Source of the DNA: Gonium pectorale
Taxonomy: Eukaryota; Chlorophyta; Chlorophyceae; Chlamydomonadales; Volvocaceae
DNA: 64,000 bases
Direction of reading: 5' to 3'
Assembly (NCBI GenBank): GCA_001584585.1
Contig: LSYV01000009.1
Span: forward strand, 2,257,639 to 2,321,638
Part shown: positions 35,901 to 45,208 of the stretch, piece after piece
Position numbering within the stretch: position 1 is the stretch's first letter
How the letters are laid out: each line of letters opens with the position of its first letter
Translations under genes and position numbers: made by a program
The notes under the pieces: model-generated
The model's input: the letters and a program-made list of their open reading frames with translations, nothing else
The model's database searches: none
Told to the model about the DNA's origin: nothing

Positions 35901-38900
35901 GCAAGCGAAGCGCGAGGACCGTGGCGATCAAGCCGATGTTGTCACTCCAGGCTTGGGTAGTATGCCATGCGTGGGGCCGTGCTTCCATTCATCACCGCCA
36001 TTTGTTTACAGGGATGGCTTACCCATCTCTTTCTATTACTTGCCCTGCCTTCTGCAGCTCGGGATGCTGCTCGCCAGCCGCACGCGTCGTGGCCTTCTTC
36101 ACACCATCATCAGCTCCTGGTCCACCTTCGCTACCCTTAGCGTGCGCAACAAACTCCTCGCCGCCGAGCTTAGCCGCCGGGCGCGCCTTCATGCGCTGCG
36201 GGCCATGCTGTACGGCTGGCATGACGTGGTGGTGCGGCGCAAGTACCTCAGGGCGGTGGGATATACCATTGCCGCACGCCACCTAGGCTTGGTCAAGGAG
36301 GCTGCTTTCAAGGCCTGGCACGAGTATGGGGAGTACCTGAAACGGCTGAGGGAAGCCTCGGAGGAGGTGCGGATCCGGCTGGGCCGAGAAGCCCTCGGCG
36401 GCCTGTTCGACGCCTGGCGCGACTACGCGGGCTACAAGGCGCACCTGCGGGCGGTGTCCGTTGAAGTCACGGCCCGCCTGCAGCACAATACCCTCAGCGG
36501 CATCTTCGGCGCCTGGCATGAGCACGCCACCTATGTTGCCCACCTGCGGGCGGTATCCGAGTACGTGTCCGATCGCCTGCAGCGTGGCACCCTGTTTGGT
36601 GTCTTCGACGCCTGGCACGCCTGGGCTGCCTACTCGACCCACCTGCGGATCGTGTCGGAGCAGGTGATCAGCCGCCTGCAGCTAGGCACCCTCAGCGGCA
36701 TCCTGGAGGCCTGGCGTTCCTTCGCGACCAAGTCCGCCCGCTTGCGCTCCTTGTCGAGTGCCATCACCAGCCGCCTGCGCGATAAGACGGTCAGCGGCGT
36801 CTTTGGCTGGTGGCGAACATGGGCTGCTGACTCGGCCCGCCTGCGCCGGAAATGCACAACCTTATCGAGCCGCCTGCAGCGCAGGACGCTGTGGGGCATC
36901 CTCAGCGGCTGGCGTACGTTTGCCAAGTCGGCAGTCCGCCTGCGTGCCATTTCCCAGCACCTCGCGACCCGGTTGCAGCAGCGTACCTTGTCGGGCGTCT
37001 TCACGGCCTGGCGCCAGTACGCAGCCTACTCTGCAAGACTACATTCCATCGAGCGTGGCATAGCGGCTCGGGTCCAGCGGCGCTCGCTGGGCGGCTGGCT
37101 CCTGGCATGGCGTGAGTATGCGGCCTACTCGGCACGATTGCGGACAGCGTCGCGGCTGGTTAGCGGTCGCCTGCGGCGCGGCACGTTGGGCGGCATCTTT
37201 GGAGCCTGGCGCAGCCATGCGGGACACATGGCGGCGCTCAAGAGCCTGCTGGAGCGCGTGCTTCTGCGGACTGCGGCTCTGGCTTTCTTCGGCTGGAAGT
37301 AAGGCGCTAGTGTCTGACCAACGCCCCAACTTTCTAATGCGCATTGCATTTAATGTGCACGGGTTGCTATCACGGTACCGTAACCGCTTGCAGCAGTAGT
37401 ATCTTCCTATGTTGGTGCCGGGCTATCAGAAGCTCCCATTGGCTACATTGCTCGTTAGCTTGCAACATCGGGCGGGGAATTATTTGCCTCGCAGGGAATA
37501 CACGATGGAGAAGGCCCGACGGCGTGCGCAGGCGGCTGCCATTCAAGAGCGCCTACGCGCAGAGCCCGCCCTGAGCGAGACGGCCGCCTACGCGGCCACG
37601 CGCATTCGGAACTTCCCGCTGGCTGTTGCGTTCTATACCTGGTTCGATCAAGCCAAGGAGGCCCGGTACCTTCGGGACAAGACCACAAAGGCCGTACTGC
37701 TTTATGCAGGTAAGGTTGCACACAACACATCGCCGTGACGGGCCGACGACCAGAGAGCTGCGTCCGTTCCGAGAAAGCATACCATTCGACGAGGCGAGAT
37801 GGGTATAGTCTGGAGCCTTCACCATACATTCACTACCTCTTCCACTGGCTCACGCCGATGGGGCTGTTTCGGACATGGCAGAGGTGGGCGTTTCCTTCAT
37901 GTGCATCCCCATGTTCCCGCAGTTGGCCTGTTGCAGAAGGCATGGGCTACATGGCTTGCCTACACCCTTCGACAGCGCCACCTCCGCCGAAAGTTGGCCC
38001 GTTGCATGGTAGCCCAGAGGATGCGGACAGCGCGCGCAGTCCTGAGCGGGTAGGTTCTGGCCAGTGCATGGGTCCATGGATGCTATGCTGCTGTTCTCCT
38101 GTAAGGTCCCCGGTGAAGTCTGTGCTTTTTGCTACAACGTTCAAATAGGGTATCGTGGATTCTCGAGGCAGAAGGAGCAGGTTATCGGCTGCATTGTTTG
38201 CCTTCATTACCAAACCTCGCCTATGCCCGCCTACGCAGGTGGCGGGAGGCTGCTGCCTACTTACGCCGGGTGAAAAGAATTGAGGAGCATATCCGCCGCA
38301 CGGTGGGCATAGTTTGCTGCAATACCCGCGGCGCCAGTAGTGCCTTCATGAAGTGCCGTCTAGTCATCAAAGCTGTTCATCGTGCCCATGCCCACTGTTT
38401 CTTTGTTTAACTGTTTGCGTCAACGCCCGGCCCGCAGTTTGCACGGCGCACCTGCCGCGCAGTGCTCCATGCATGGCGGCGAGCCACGCGGCAGCTGGCT
38501 CGGCTCAAGGGTATCCTGGCGCGCATCATGGCGCGGGAGATGGCCATGGCCTGGCTGGGCTGGCGGGAGCTGGTGCTGGCGACGCGAGCCCGGTCACAGG
38601 TACGCGTGTGCGCGACCAATGGGCTTCGCCTATCGATGTATACCAAACGATAAACGTCTTGCCCAAACAATGCGCCCTTGAAGATGTTCATCACTACCTT
38701 AATTGACGATCTTCCAGCGCAGCGAGCTCATCGATTCCGTATTCTTCACACTAGTCTGCATGCCGGCCCTCCATCCTGCCAGGTTGTCCGCGCAATCTAC
38801 CTCCGCTGGCTCCGCCGGGATCTTGCCGCCGCCTTCCGCGGCTGGCGCGCCTTAACGGCTAGGCGGGCCGGGGCGCGGCGCTTAGTGGTCCGCTACTTAG

Positions 38901-41900
38901 GGCGGCTACTGGTGGCTGTGTGGCTCGGCTGGCGGGAGGCGGTTTTCCGGGCGGGAGTGGAGCGCGGCGGCGCCTTGCACGCGCAGCGTCTTATGACTCG
39001 TGCCTGGCAGGGCTGGCGCGGCGTTATTGCCGAGGCGCGGCGTGGTGCCTACCTGGCTGAGGAGCTGCACCGCCGGTTCGCTGCCCAGGTGAGACCTCCC
39101 GTGACGGCCATCGCCGCCGGTGCCTGCGCGCTGGTTACGCCGCTCCCTCCCGTCCCAGTGACTTCATCATTGCCTGGCATTCGACTACCTGCTCAGTACT
39201 GTTGGCTTGCAACCTTGAACCTGTGTACAAATTATCCTGAGACGGTCGACCGTGCTCCCTTTTGCTCCTCGCCTCCAGATCCTAGTAGAGTGGCGGAGCC
39301 AGTGGCTCGCACGGACGTGCTTCCGGCGCCAATACTGCCGGCGCGCACTGCAGGGCTGGCGGGAGCGGGCGCAGGAACGGCGGCAGGCGCGCGAGCGGCT
39401 GTGGCAGGCGGCGCGTGTGCTCCTGTTTGGCAGCCTGGCCCGGGCGTTCAGCGCCTGGCTGCAGCACACACAGGTGTGGCCCCGCCGCTCGGTGTCCACA
39501 CAGAGCTTATCAGTACCTTCACGTAGGGCCGAAAGTACAGTGTGCAGTAGGAGTTCCGGCTGTGCTTTCCTCACGGCCCGTCCCTGCCCGTTCCTGTCCA
39601 GGCCATGGTCATCAAGCGCGCCGTGTTTGTACGCAAGCAGCGGGCGCTTGCGGAGGCGCTGCGGCGTGGGGACGAGCTGGCGGCGCGGCGTGGCGCCGAG
39701 CTTCTGGAGCTGGCGTTCCGTTCATGGCGCTTGCGAGTGCGTTATTGTCCCTTGCGAATCCTTTCCTTCTATATCCCAGCTATACTTTCTACTCCTGTGA
39801 GTCTTACTTTCCTCAACAGCCTTCATCCTCTGAATCTGTTGTCCTTTTGCCTGCCATCCCTGCAGGCTGGCATTTTCCGCGAGGTCTCACGGCGCCTGCG
39901 GGCAGTGCAGGGTCGTACCCTGGCCATCGCGTTCGAGGACTGGCGCGAGTACGCGGGAACCAAGCGGGCGCGAGCCATGAAGCAGGTGCGGCCAATGGTT
40001 CAAGTGGTTTAGCTCCTCGATGACCCAGGTCTGCCTGGACTGACTTGGTGCATCATACAAGTCGGCTTATTATCTGGGGATGGGGAAGGCATGTGAGCGG
40101 CAGCCCGTGCTCATTTGGACGCTTTCGCTGCCCTGCCTTACAGGTTGCGGTCCTCCGGCTGCGCCTGCTGGCCCGGCCCCTCCGCGCATGGCGCGTGGCT
40201 TCCGCCCGTTCCGCGGAAGAGGCCGCCACCAAGCTCGCGTTGGCGGCCGCCCACCACCGGGAGACGCTGCTCGACACCGCCCTGATGAGCTGGCGCCGCC
40301 ATCACGAGCTCTTCGCGGTGCGCTGCGAGGCGCTGCGCCGTGCGCTGGCCGCAGCGGGCGAAGCAGTGGATGCAGGTCTGCTGGTTCGCGCGTGGGACGC
40401 GTGGATCGGTTCCATGTCTCGTCGGCTGACGGTTCTGGCGTTGGCAGAGCAGGCCTCCAGGCGGCGCAAGCGGCGCATGCTAAGCGGGGCCTTCGAGGTG
40501 TGGCTGCAGTACACGCAGGTGCGTGAGCGACAACATGCACCTGGGAAGCTCGGGGCGCGTCTGTTGGGCCTCGGTGGTGTCGAGAAGCGTGAGCAATCAT
40601 GGCCTTGGGATCGAGGGAAAGTAATACGGCAGAATGGGAGACCCGGTCCGGGCGCCTTTGTTTCCTCATCTGGTGCAGCTCCCAATGCACTTCAATCCCT
40701 GTGGTGGTAGCGTACGCCTGTGGCGCTGTGTACCATATGCTGGGTTAAGAGAAACCATGTTCGCGTGCTTCGCAGGCCATGCGCGATGGCGGCATTGACC
40801 CAGGGTCGCCGTACATGTCACCCAGGGAGCGGGGCACGGAGCGGCGTCTGGTCACCCGCATGGCCGCTCTTGCGGGCAACGAGCAGGTTTGTGCGCGTGT
40901 GGGTCGGAACACGTCACTACATCGACTTGCATCGCTGCTCGGGACTGCCGCTCATGCCCCGCTCGGCTTTCGCATGTTGCAGGCGATCGCGGCAATGGAC
41001 GCCTCCAACCCGGCACTCCTGGATGGGCTCTACCCCTCCGCCGCGCTGCAAGCGGCCCAGGCACGGCGGCAGGAGGTCTCGGCATTCCTGTCCCTCACAC
41101 GCCGCGCCGCGTCCGCCGGTCGGGCGCGCCCCACCCCGTCCGACGTGGCGCGGGGTCGCGACCAGTCTGCGCGTGACTGGCCTCCGCGGGGCGACTGGCT
41201 GCGTGAGCGTGATCGGGAGCAGGGACACGGACGGCGGCGGAGCCTGGGTGGCACCAGCGCCGGGAGCAAGGCCAGCGGCAGCAGCCAGGACGGCAGTGCC
41301 AGCACCGCCATCTCGTCGGGCGCTGGCGGCGCCGACCTCGTCGACCGAGCGATGCAAATCGTGCGGGTAAGTGTGCTCGCCCGGGCTATCAATCTGTTTG
41401 TGCCAGCCCACCCCATGGAGCAAGGCACGAGGCCGGATACCCGCTGTTTGCATCGACTGTCCTTCCCTCTCCCACACTCTGGTGCGTAAAGCAGACGCAA
41501 TACCGGCGCAATCGCTCGCTTGGCCATGCATGAAATAAGCAAGGTGCACCGCGTGTACTCTCTGCTCTGCCCGCAGGCCACGCCCGGCCTGCTTTCGCCG
41601 GGCAAGGGTCGCGGCTTAGCCTCCGGGCTCACTCCGGCGCACATCCACTTCGCGACCAACGCCTTGCGAAAGAGCACCACGGCAGTGGCCGCAGAGGACG
41701 TGCCGGACGGCAGTCCATATAATGACAGGTGCGGGCTGGCGAGGTCCAGCAGTTCATTTGCAAATGCCGTTCATGTTCAACCGCATGACATCTACAATAC
41801 CAGTATCCACTCGCGTGTTCCATGTAATCTTTTCACAGGTTGGACCTGCGAGCTCTGTATAATAATGCGGCAGCGGCGCAGCCCATTTCAGCGGCTTTCG

Positions 41901-42535
41901 GCGGATTCCTCACCGGCCAGCAGCCTGTGCCCAGCCCAGCGCCACTGAGCCGGCCCGCCACGCCGCTGACTGCCTCCGTGCCCATCGCCCCGCGCCGAAT
42001 CGACTTCACCGCCGCCCGTGGAAGCTCCGGCCCCTCACAGCCGCCCTCGTCCGTGCGCAGCAGCGCCGGCGGCAGTGGCAGCGGCGCTGCGTACTACGGC
42101 TATGGCACGCCGTCGCAGTCTTCGCATCCGTACGCGGCGCAGCAGTCCATGCCGGTGGAGCTAGGAAGCGAGGCGGAAAGTGTAGCGGGCAGCGACGCGT
42201 TGGGTCCGGCGGCGCTGGGCTCACGGACCGGCCCGTTCCTAGACAGCTCTGCGCCCTCCCGCCAGAGCAGCCTAACGCTGGCACGCTCACGGTCCGGCAG
42301 CATGGGCGGTTTCAACGACATCGGGCTGGGGTACGGGGGCCCTCCCAGCTTGGGAGGAGCTGCGCCGCGGACGGGCGCCGAGAGGGAAGGAGGGCCATCG
42401 GGAGGGTCCCGTGGTGGCGCGGCGTTCCTGGGGCCGCCGCTCGCACGGCAGGGTGCAAATGTGGGAGCCGGCGCAGGAGCGTCAATATTCGGTCGGGGGT
42501 CCATCCTCGACAGGCGCGCAGGCAGGGGTCTCTGA
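20529..42535 (+). CDS. Giant SFI1-like centrin-binding repeat protein with Ala-rich coiled rod, about 4844 residues
   Basis: About 43 exons join with agreeing phases from ATG 20529 to TGA 42533-42535; a 20-base gap and an assembly duplication at 32618-33225 must be collapsed. Order of parts: short N-terminal domain (to about residue 113), Ser/Pro/Arg-rich linker, Ala-rich helical rod (about 259-1735), Ser/Gly-rich region (about 1740-2157), Trp-containing SFI1-type repeats (about 2175-4397), and a low-complexity Ser/Gly tail. Repeats follow AL-x-FW-x4-LR-x-CW-x-AWR, the pattern of SFI1/POC5-like proteins that bind centrin along a long helix. The inferred role is a structural scaffold of basal bodies, nucleus-basal body connectors or related centrin fibres. 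Exon coordinates are given in the sub-entries. The joins are mine by phase, so individual small exons may be misplaced. Confidence 0.8.
23156..23815 (+). repeat. Three near-identical 228-base tandem repeats inside the rod
   Basis: Units start at 23156, 23384 and 23612 (for example the NSTQRLAADAARRAA segment at 23233, 23461 and 23689). The period is 228 bases or 76 residues, so the frame is kept. Copies 2 and 3 differ at only a handful of bases, while copy 1 is slightly more diverged, indicating recent duplication or gene conversion. Confidence 0.9.
24431..24715 (+). repeat. Three 105-base tandem repeats inside the rod
   Basis: The unit AARLAATQAAEAARRAAEEA with its AQLGAVD tail recurs with a 105-base (35-residue) period; equivalent positions are 24446, 24551 and 24656. 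The reading frame is preserved. It is independent of the 228-base repeat upstream. Confidence 0.85.
27620..28102 (+). other. SFI1-like gene, first two repeat exons
   Basis: Exon 27620-27781 (starts with one base completing Arg; contains LHNWAVAMSFWAVHLLRRCF and VRWRAL) and exon 27976-28102 (WLGFTRFMKVMKNECDDHW, ALRLWRLFVSTRRAK). The first ends in phase 2, the second in phase 0. From here on introns are in phase 0 for eight units. Each exon carries one to two Trp motifs. Confidence 0.75.
28218..30191 (+). repeat. SFI1-like gene, eight consecutive 99-base exons, one 33-residue repeat each
   Basis: Exons 28218-28316, 28715-28813, 28898-28996, 29091-29189, 29338-29436, 29570-29668, 29841-29939 and 30093-30191 are all exactly 99 bases, with phase-0 introns on both sides. 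Each encodes one unit of the form x5-A-L-x-F-W-x4-L-R-x-C-W-x-A-W-R-x-F-T-x4-R-R-K, ending in RK directly before the donor. Examples are AVLFWTHGALRGCWEAWR and ALEFWMDRSLRGSWAEWR. Introns are 84-398 bases and unrelated in sequence to the eye. This is repeat growth by whole-exon duplication. Confidence 0.85.
30331..32483 (+). other. SFI1-like gene, repeat exons of irregular length (block 2)
   Basis: Exons 30331-30455, 30620-30734, 30959-31134, 31271-31334, 31504-31598, 31768-31890, 32039-32171 and 32338-32483. Phases alternate but agree at every join (0-2, 1 base-0, and so on). They encode diverged Trp units such as LEFWAGRTLRSCFAVW, LQRWRAVSAALAKL, FQAWVEMLQHRR, LQTWLSWHDAKMRRR, MLKRWASLVLGAWWDMVLE and LLLAWLDVASLM. 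Exon 31271-31334 (64 bases) is the shortest and least certain. Confidence 0.65.
32618..33225 (+). other. Assembly gap with identical 294-base flanks (artefactual duplication)
   Basis: Twenty N bases at 32912-32931 are flanked by 32618-32911 and 32932-33225, which are identical by eye over all 294 bases, introns included. Exon 32672-32790 (VHRRLAGNILRAWRERVL) therefore appears twice (again at 32986-33104), and the start of the next exon also appears twice (32891 and 33205). Two contigs that overlap were scaffolded instead of merged. The gene model should use one copy only; with one copy the phases agree. Confidence 0.92.
33205..35892 (+). other. SFI1-like gene, repeat exons (block 3)
   Basis: Exons 33205-33478, 33727-33978, 34146-34290, 34430-34648, 34836-34913, 35094-35255 and 35533-35892. 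They encode Trp units such as ARAWRGWRNRVHSS, LLAIWHGYQERL, VLAAWRELVGWL, VFAAWRAWAAHHREL, ALRFWRLARQRSAL, GLEQWRSYLKYRAARKAQL, AFRSWHEYHRHL, TIRAWREYLKLRDAGEFW and AFSAWRAYATRRRHYR. Exon 33727 could alternatively begin at other AG sites, but only 33727 keeps the phase. Confidence 0.7.
36058..37298 (+). repeat. SFI1-like gene, intronless array of about ten 33-residue repeats
   Basis: A single 1241-base exon (about residues 3418-3831) with consecutive units of 33 residues: x-LSGIFGAW-x-x-A-x3-A-x-LR-x4-V-x2-RLQ-x2-T. Unit starts fall every 99 bases from about 36393 to the exon end. Conserved positions are Leu-Gly-Phe-Trp at the front and RLQ near the end; Trp is kept in every unit. It is the same 33-residue unit as the 99-base exons, circularly shifted. 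The exon ends in phase 2 at a GTAAGG donor. Confidence 0.85.
37495..40518 (+). other. SFI1-like gene, repeat exons (block 4)
   Basis: Exons 37495-37709, 37923-38049, 38239-38302, 38438-38599, 38783-39088, 39279-39473, 39602-39736, 39865-39984 and 40144-40518. Units include AVAFYTWFDQAKEARYL, LQKAWATWLAYTLRQRHL, VLHAWRRATRQL, AWLGWRELVL, AFRGWRALTARRAGARRL, ALQGWRERAQERRQARERLW, AFSAWLQHTQ, AFRSWRLR, AFEDWREYAGTKRARAM and ALMSWRRHHELFAVRCEAL. Repeat spacing loosens towards the end, and the last Trp unit is AFEVWLQYTQ. Confidence 0.7.
40776..42535 (+). other. SFI1-like gene, C-terminal low-complexity tail and stop
   Basis: Exons 40776-40886, 40983-41366, 41577-41728 and 41839-42535 (stop TGA 42533-42535). 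No Trp repeats remain. The region is Ser/Gly/Pro/Ala-rich with Arg (for example SLTRRAASAGRARPTPSD and GRGSILDRRAGRGL) and is probably disordered. A TGTAA at 43152-43156, about 620 bases beyond the stop, is a possible 3' end signal. Confidence 0.7.
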
Positions 42536-45208
42536 GGGGCGATCCACTTCGTGCAAAGAATGTGGTTGTGCAAGCACTGGCAAAAGGGTGGGGAGACAGT
42601 GACGGTCGGGAGTGGTGTACGGTATGTGCCGCTTGCGTTTTACTGACTTCTTAACAACTGGCCTTACGTAATCATGGCGTTGGATACCTTGCATTTATTA
42701 GGACATCTTCACGGCCAATCAATTTGCCGTCTGCTTTGTCCTTGTTTTTTCACGTGCATATTACTGGACGGCGCGGAGCGTGACGCGAGCAAAAGTAATT
42801 GCAACGTCACTTTTTGGCCAGATGTTGCGAAGAAGCTTCGAGGCCGTCTCGATGTATACGTTGGGTGGGCGGCCATCTACCTCGCCTACCTGGGCCCAGA
42901 TGGCCAATGCATTGCTCGTACGACGCCAACATGTGCCGACCGTACCAGTGCATATTGAGCAATGAGGGCCTGGATGACATGGCCTGGATAGCCGCGGGGA
43001 TCCTGCCGCTGGGACTGTGTGAGCTGCGAAGCGATTCTTGCAAGGATAATGGGTGTCACACATGGACGGTGAGTTGTTACAGGTTGGAGTGGCCGTGCCA
43101 GGTGTACGGGGACTGCGTGCAGACACAGGTGCAGTTTCAGCCGTATGGTCATGTAATGGCTGCAGTCGTGGCCGTTGCCATGCCCTGCGATTGTTCGTGC
43201 GGTCGCCTCCTCGCCTGACAACACAGCACCGCATGGTATCTCCAGCGCACACGCCAAGCCTCCAGGTCGACATAGGTCCCCGAACAAACAAATCCAAGCG
43301 GCACATCTGGGACGCTCTGGGCCGCTTAGCTTACCTTGCCAAGCCATGCTTCCACGTGCAGCCGCTTTGCTTAAGAGACAATCAGAGACGTATGCTATTA
43401 TAACATGGTGTCGCCACCATGCGGCACCCAAACGCCTGCCTCGGGCAGACAGCCTCCAATGCGGCGTACTAATCTTAAGGAACCCAGCTGACGAGAGTAG
43501 ACACCAGCACCATCCTCTAATCCTGCGCCGCTTCGGCAACGAAGACATGAAGGTGTTGCGTGAGCATCGAGCGTGCTAGGCTGGACCCTTGGCAAGGTAC
43601 AGGGTCTTTGACGACTTTGAGGCGCAACACCCCGGCGGAGCGCCCAAGCCCCTGGCCACTTGCGCCCCGCCCTGGCGGCTGGAGGCAGCAGTAGCAAATG
43701 CGCCCTATCCACTGTGCTGGGAACAAGTGAACGCGAGAGACTTAGACCTAGTCGAGGTAACGCCTGGGGAGAATGTCCCCGGCACAACGCTGACGAGGCT
43801 GCCAGGCAGCCACCTGCGTGACACACCTGGGAGCAGGTGCGCCGCGTGAGCGCATGGCGAGCATCTAAAGACCCGGGCGGGGTATAGAAGCCGGGGGAGC
43901 AGCTGTAGGCTGTGGTATGCGGTTTGGTCGCGTGAGCAAGGGGTTGATTTGACAACCCTGTTTCCTGGCTTTCCTCATGCCGTGGTATAGGTGATGCTGT
44001 TCCATCTATGCGCTGCCCTGTTATTCACAGTGAACCGCGGTGCGCCAGGATAGGCGTGAGACAACATTTGCGCGGCAATGCACGGTGCGCTGATTTGAGC
44101 GCGGACATATCAAGCTGTGGCTTGCTGCTATACTTGTTAGTTCGGTGAGTGCATTTAGTGTTGGATGTTAGCCCAATCCCCGCAAGCACACAGTTATGTA
44201 TGCACGCTTGCGCTTAGTGACCACTGTTGTCGTGGAGTCAGAAGAAGATACAGCAATATCTAATACACAAAACGACAATACGCGCTTCCCACGCATGAGG
44301 TGGGTGTGGCCCGGCACACTGGGCGTAGCACACCAGCGTGCGTATACGACTAAGTCGCAACCGTACATACACATACAAATCATCCATATCGAGACCAAGT
44401 TTGCGCCGTGTACGCGCATGCGCACATCACGCTAAAATAAATGACAAGGCTGCAGAAGTGCAGATGTATGTGACCGTGGCCAACGGTAGAACGAAACGTT
44501 TCGCCACCCAGGAGGCAACATCAAGCCCGAGGGGCCATGGACACCGTGCGACGGCAGTAAGACAGGTCGGGGAACCACCCTCCCGACTTGTCGACAAGGC
44601 CCGCTTATCGTGCGTGGGCGGACACCAGGTGGCTCCAGGAGGGTCGTCTAAATTCCGCAACATACAGTGCATACCATGCGACAATGCGACAAGTCGGGTG
44701 AGCGCCGACGCTTCGTTAAAGATTTATCAGTTTGGCAAAGGATAAAGGGACAGCGAAAACAACACCACACAAACTTATCGACGGGTGGACGGACCACGCA
44801 TCGCTTCGCTACTCACGCCTTACCAGCAACTGTAGCGGATAGCGTGCAAGATCGCGACCTGCTTTTCGTGACGGGTTGCAATCATGGCGACCAGGAAGAG
44901 CTACAGCGACAAGAGAACAAACCCACAAGGGCCGAAGTGATCATGAGCACACGTCGGCACACATCAACGCCGGGCTCATCACAGGAACACCAGCAACAAA
45001 GGCTGAACCGACCAGCCAAGCAGAGGAAATGGCTGGCCAATGCATCCATCGGAACGCTTAGCGTACAGTTGGACACATCGTTGCACGTGTACGGCAGAAT
45101 CAAATGACCTGGATATTTTATGATCATTAACACTTCAGCATCGAGGACGCATTCACGCCTCCCTCGTTGAGACGCTTTCGCATGACCGTTCCATTTCCTA
45201 CCGTCGCC
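42536..45208. other. Intergenic region of 2.7 kb, no supported gene
   Basis: Between the SFI1-like gene and copy B, whose 3' end faces it. Open frames of up to about 185 codons on either strand lack domains and splice support. The segment from about 44000 to 45130 is clearly lower in GC than the genes. No terminal repeats or transposase motifs were recognised. The 3' ends of two convergent genes should lie here. Confidence 0.5.

Noticed and set aside
37640..37655. tRNA B-box-like GGTTCGATC
   Set aside because: Lies within a coding exon of the SFI1-like gene, and no A-box or cloverleaf can be drawn around it.
43398..43955. 185-codon minus-strand open frame in the 42.5-45.2 kb interval
   Set aside because: Overlaps an equally plausible plus-strand frame. 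No domain, no splice neighbours and no similarity to neighbouring families.
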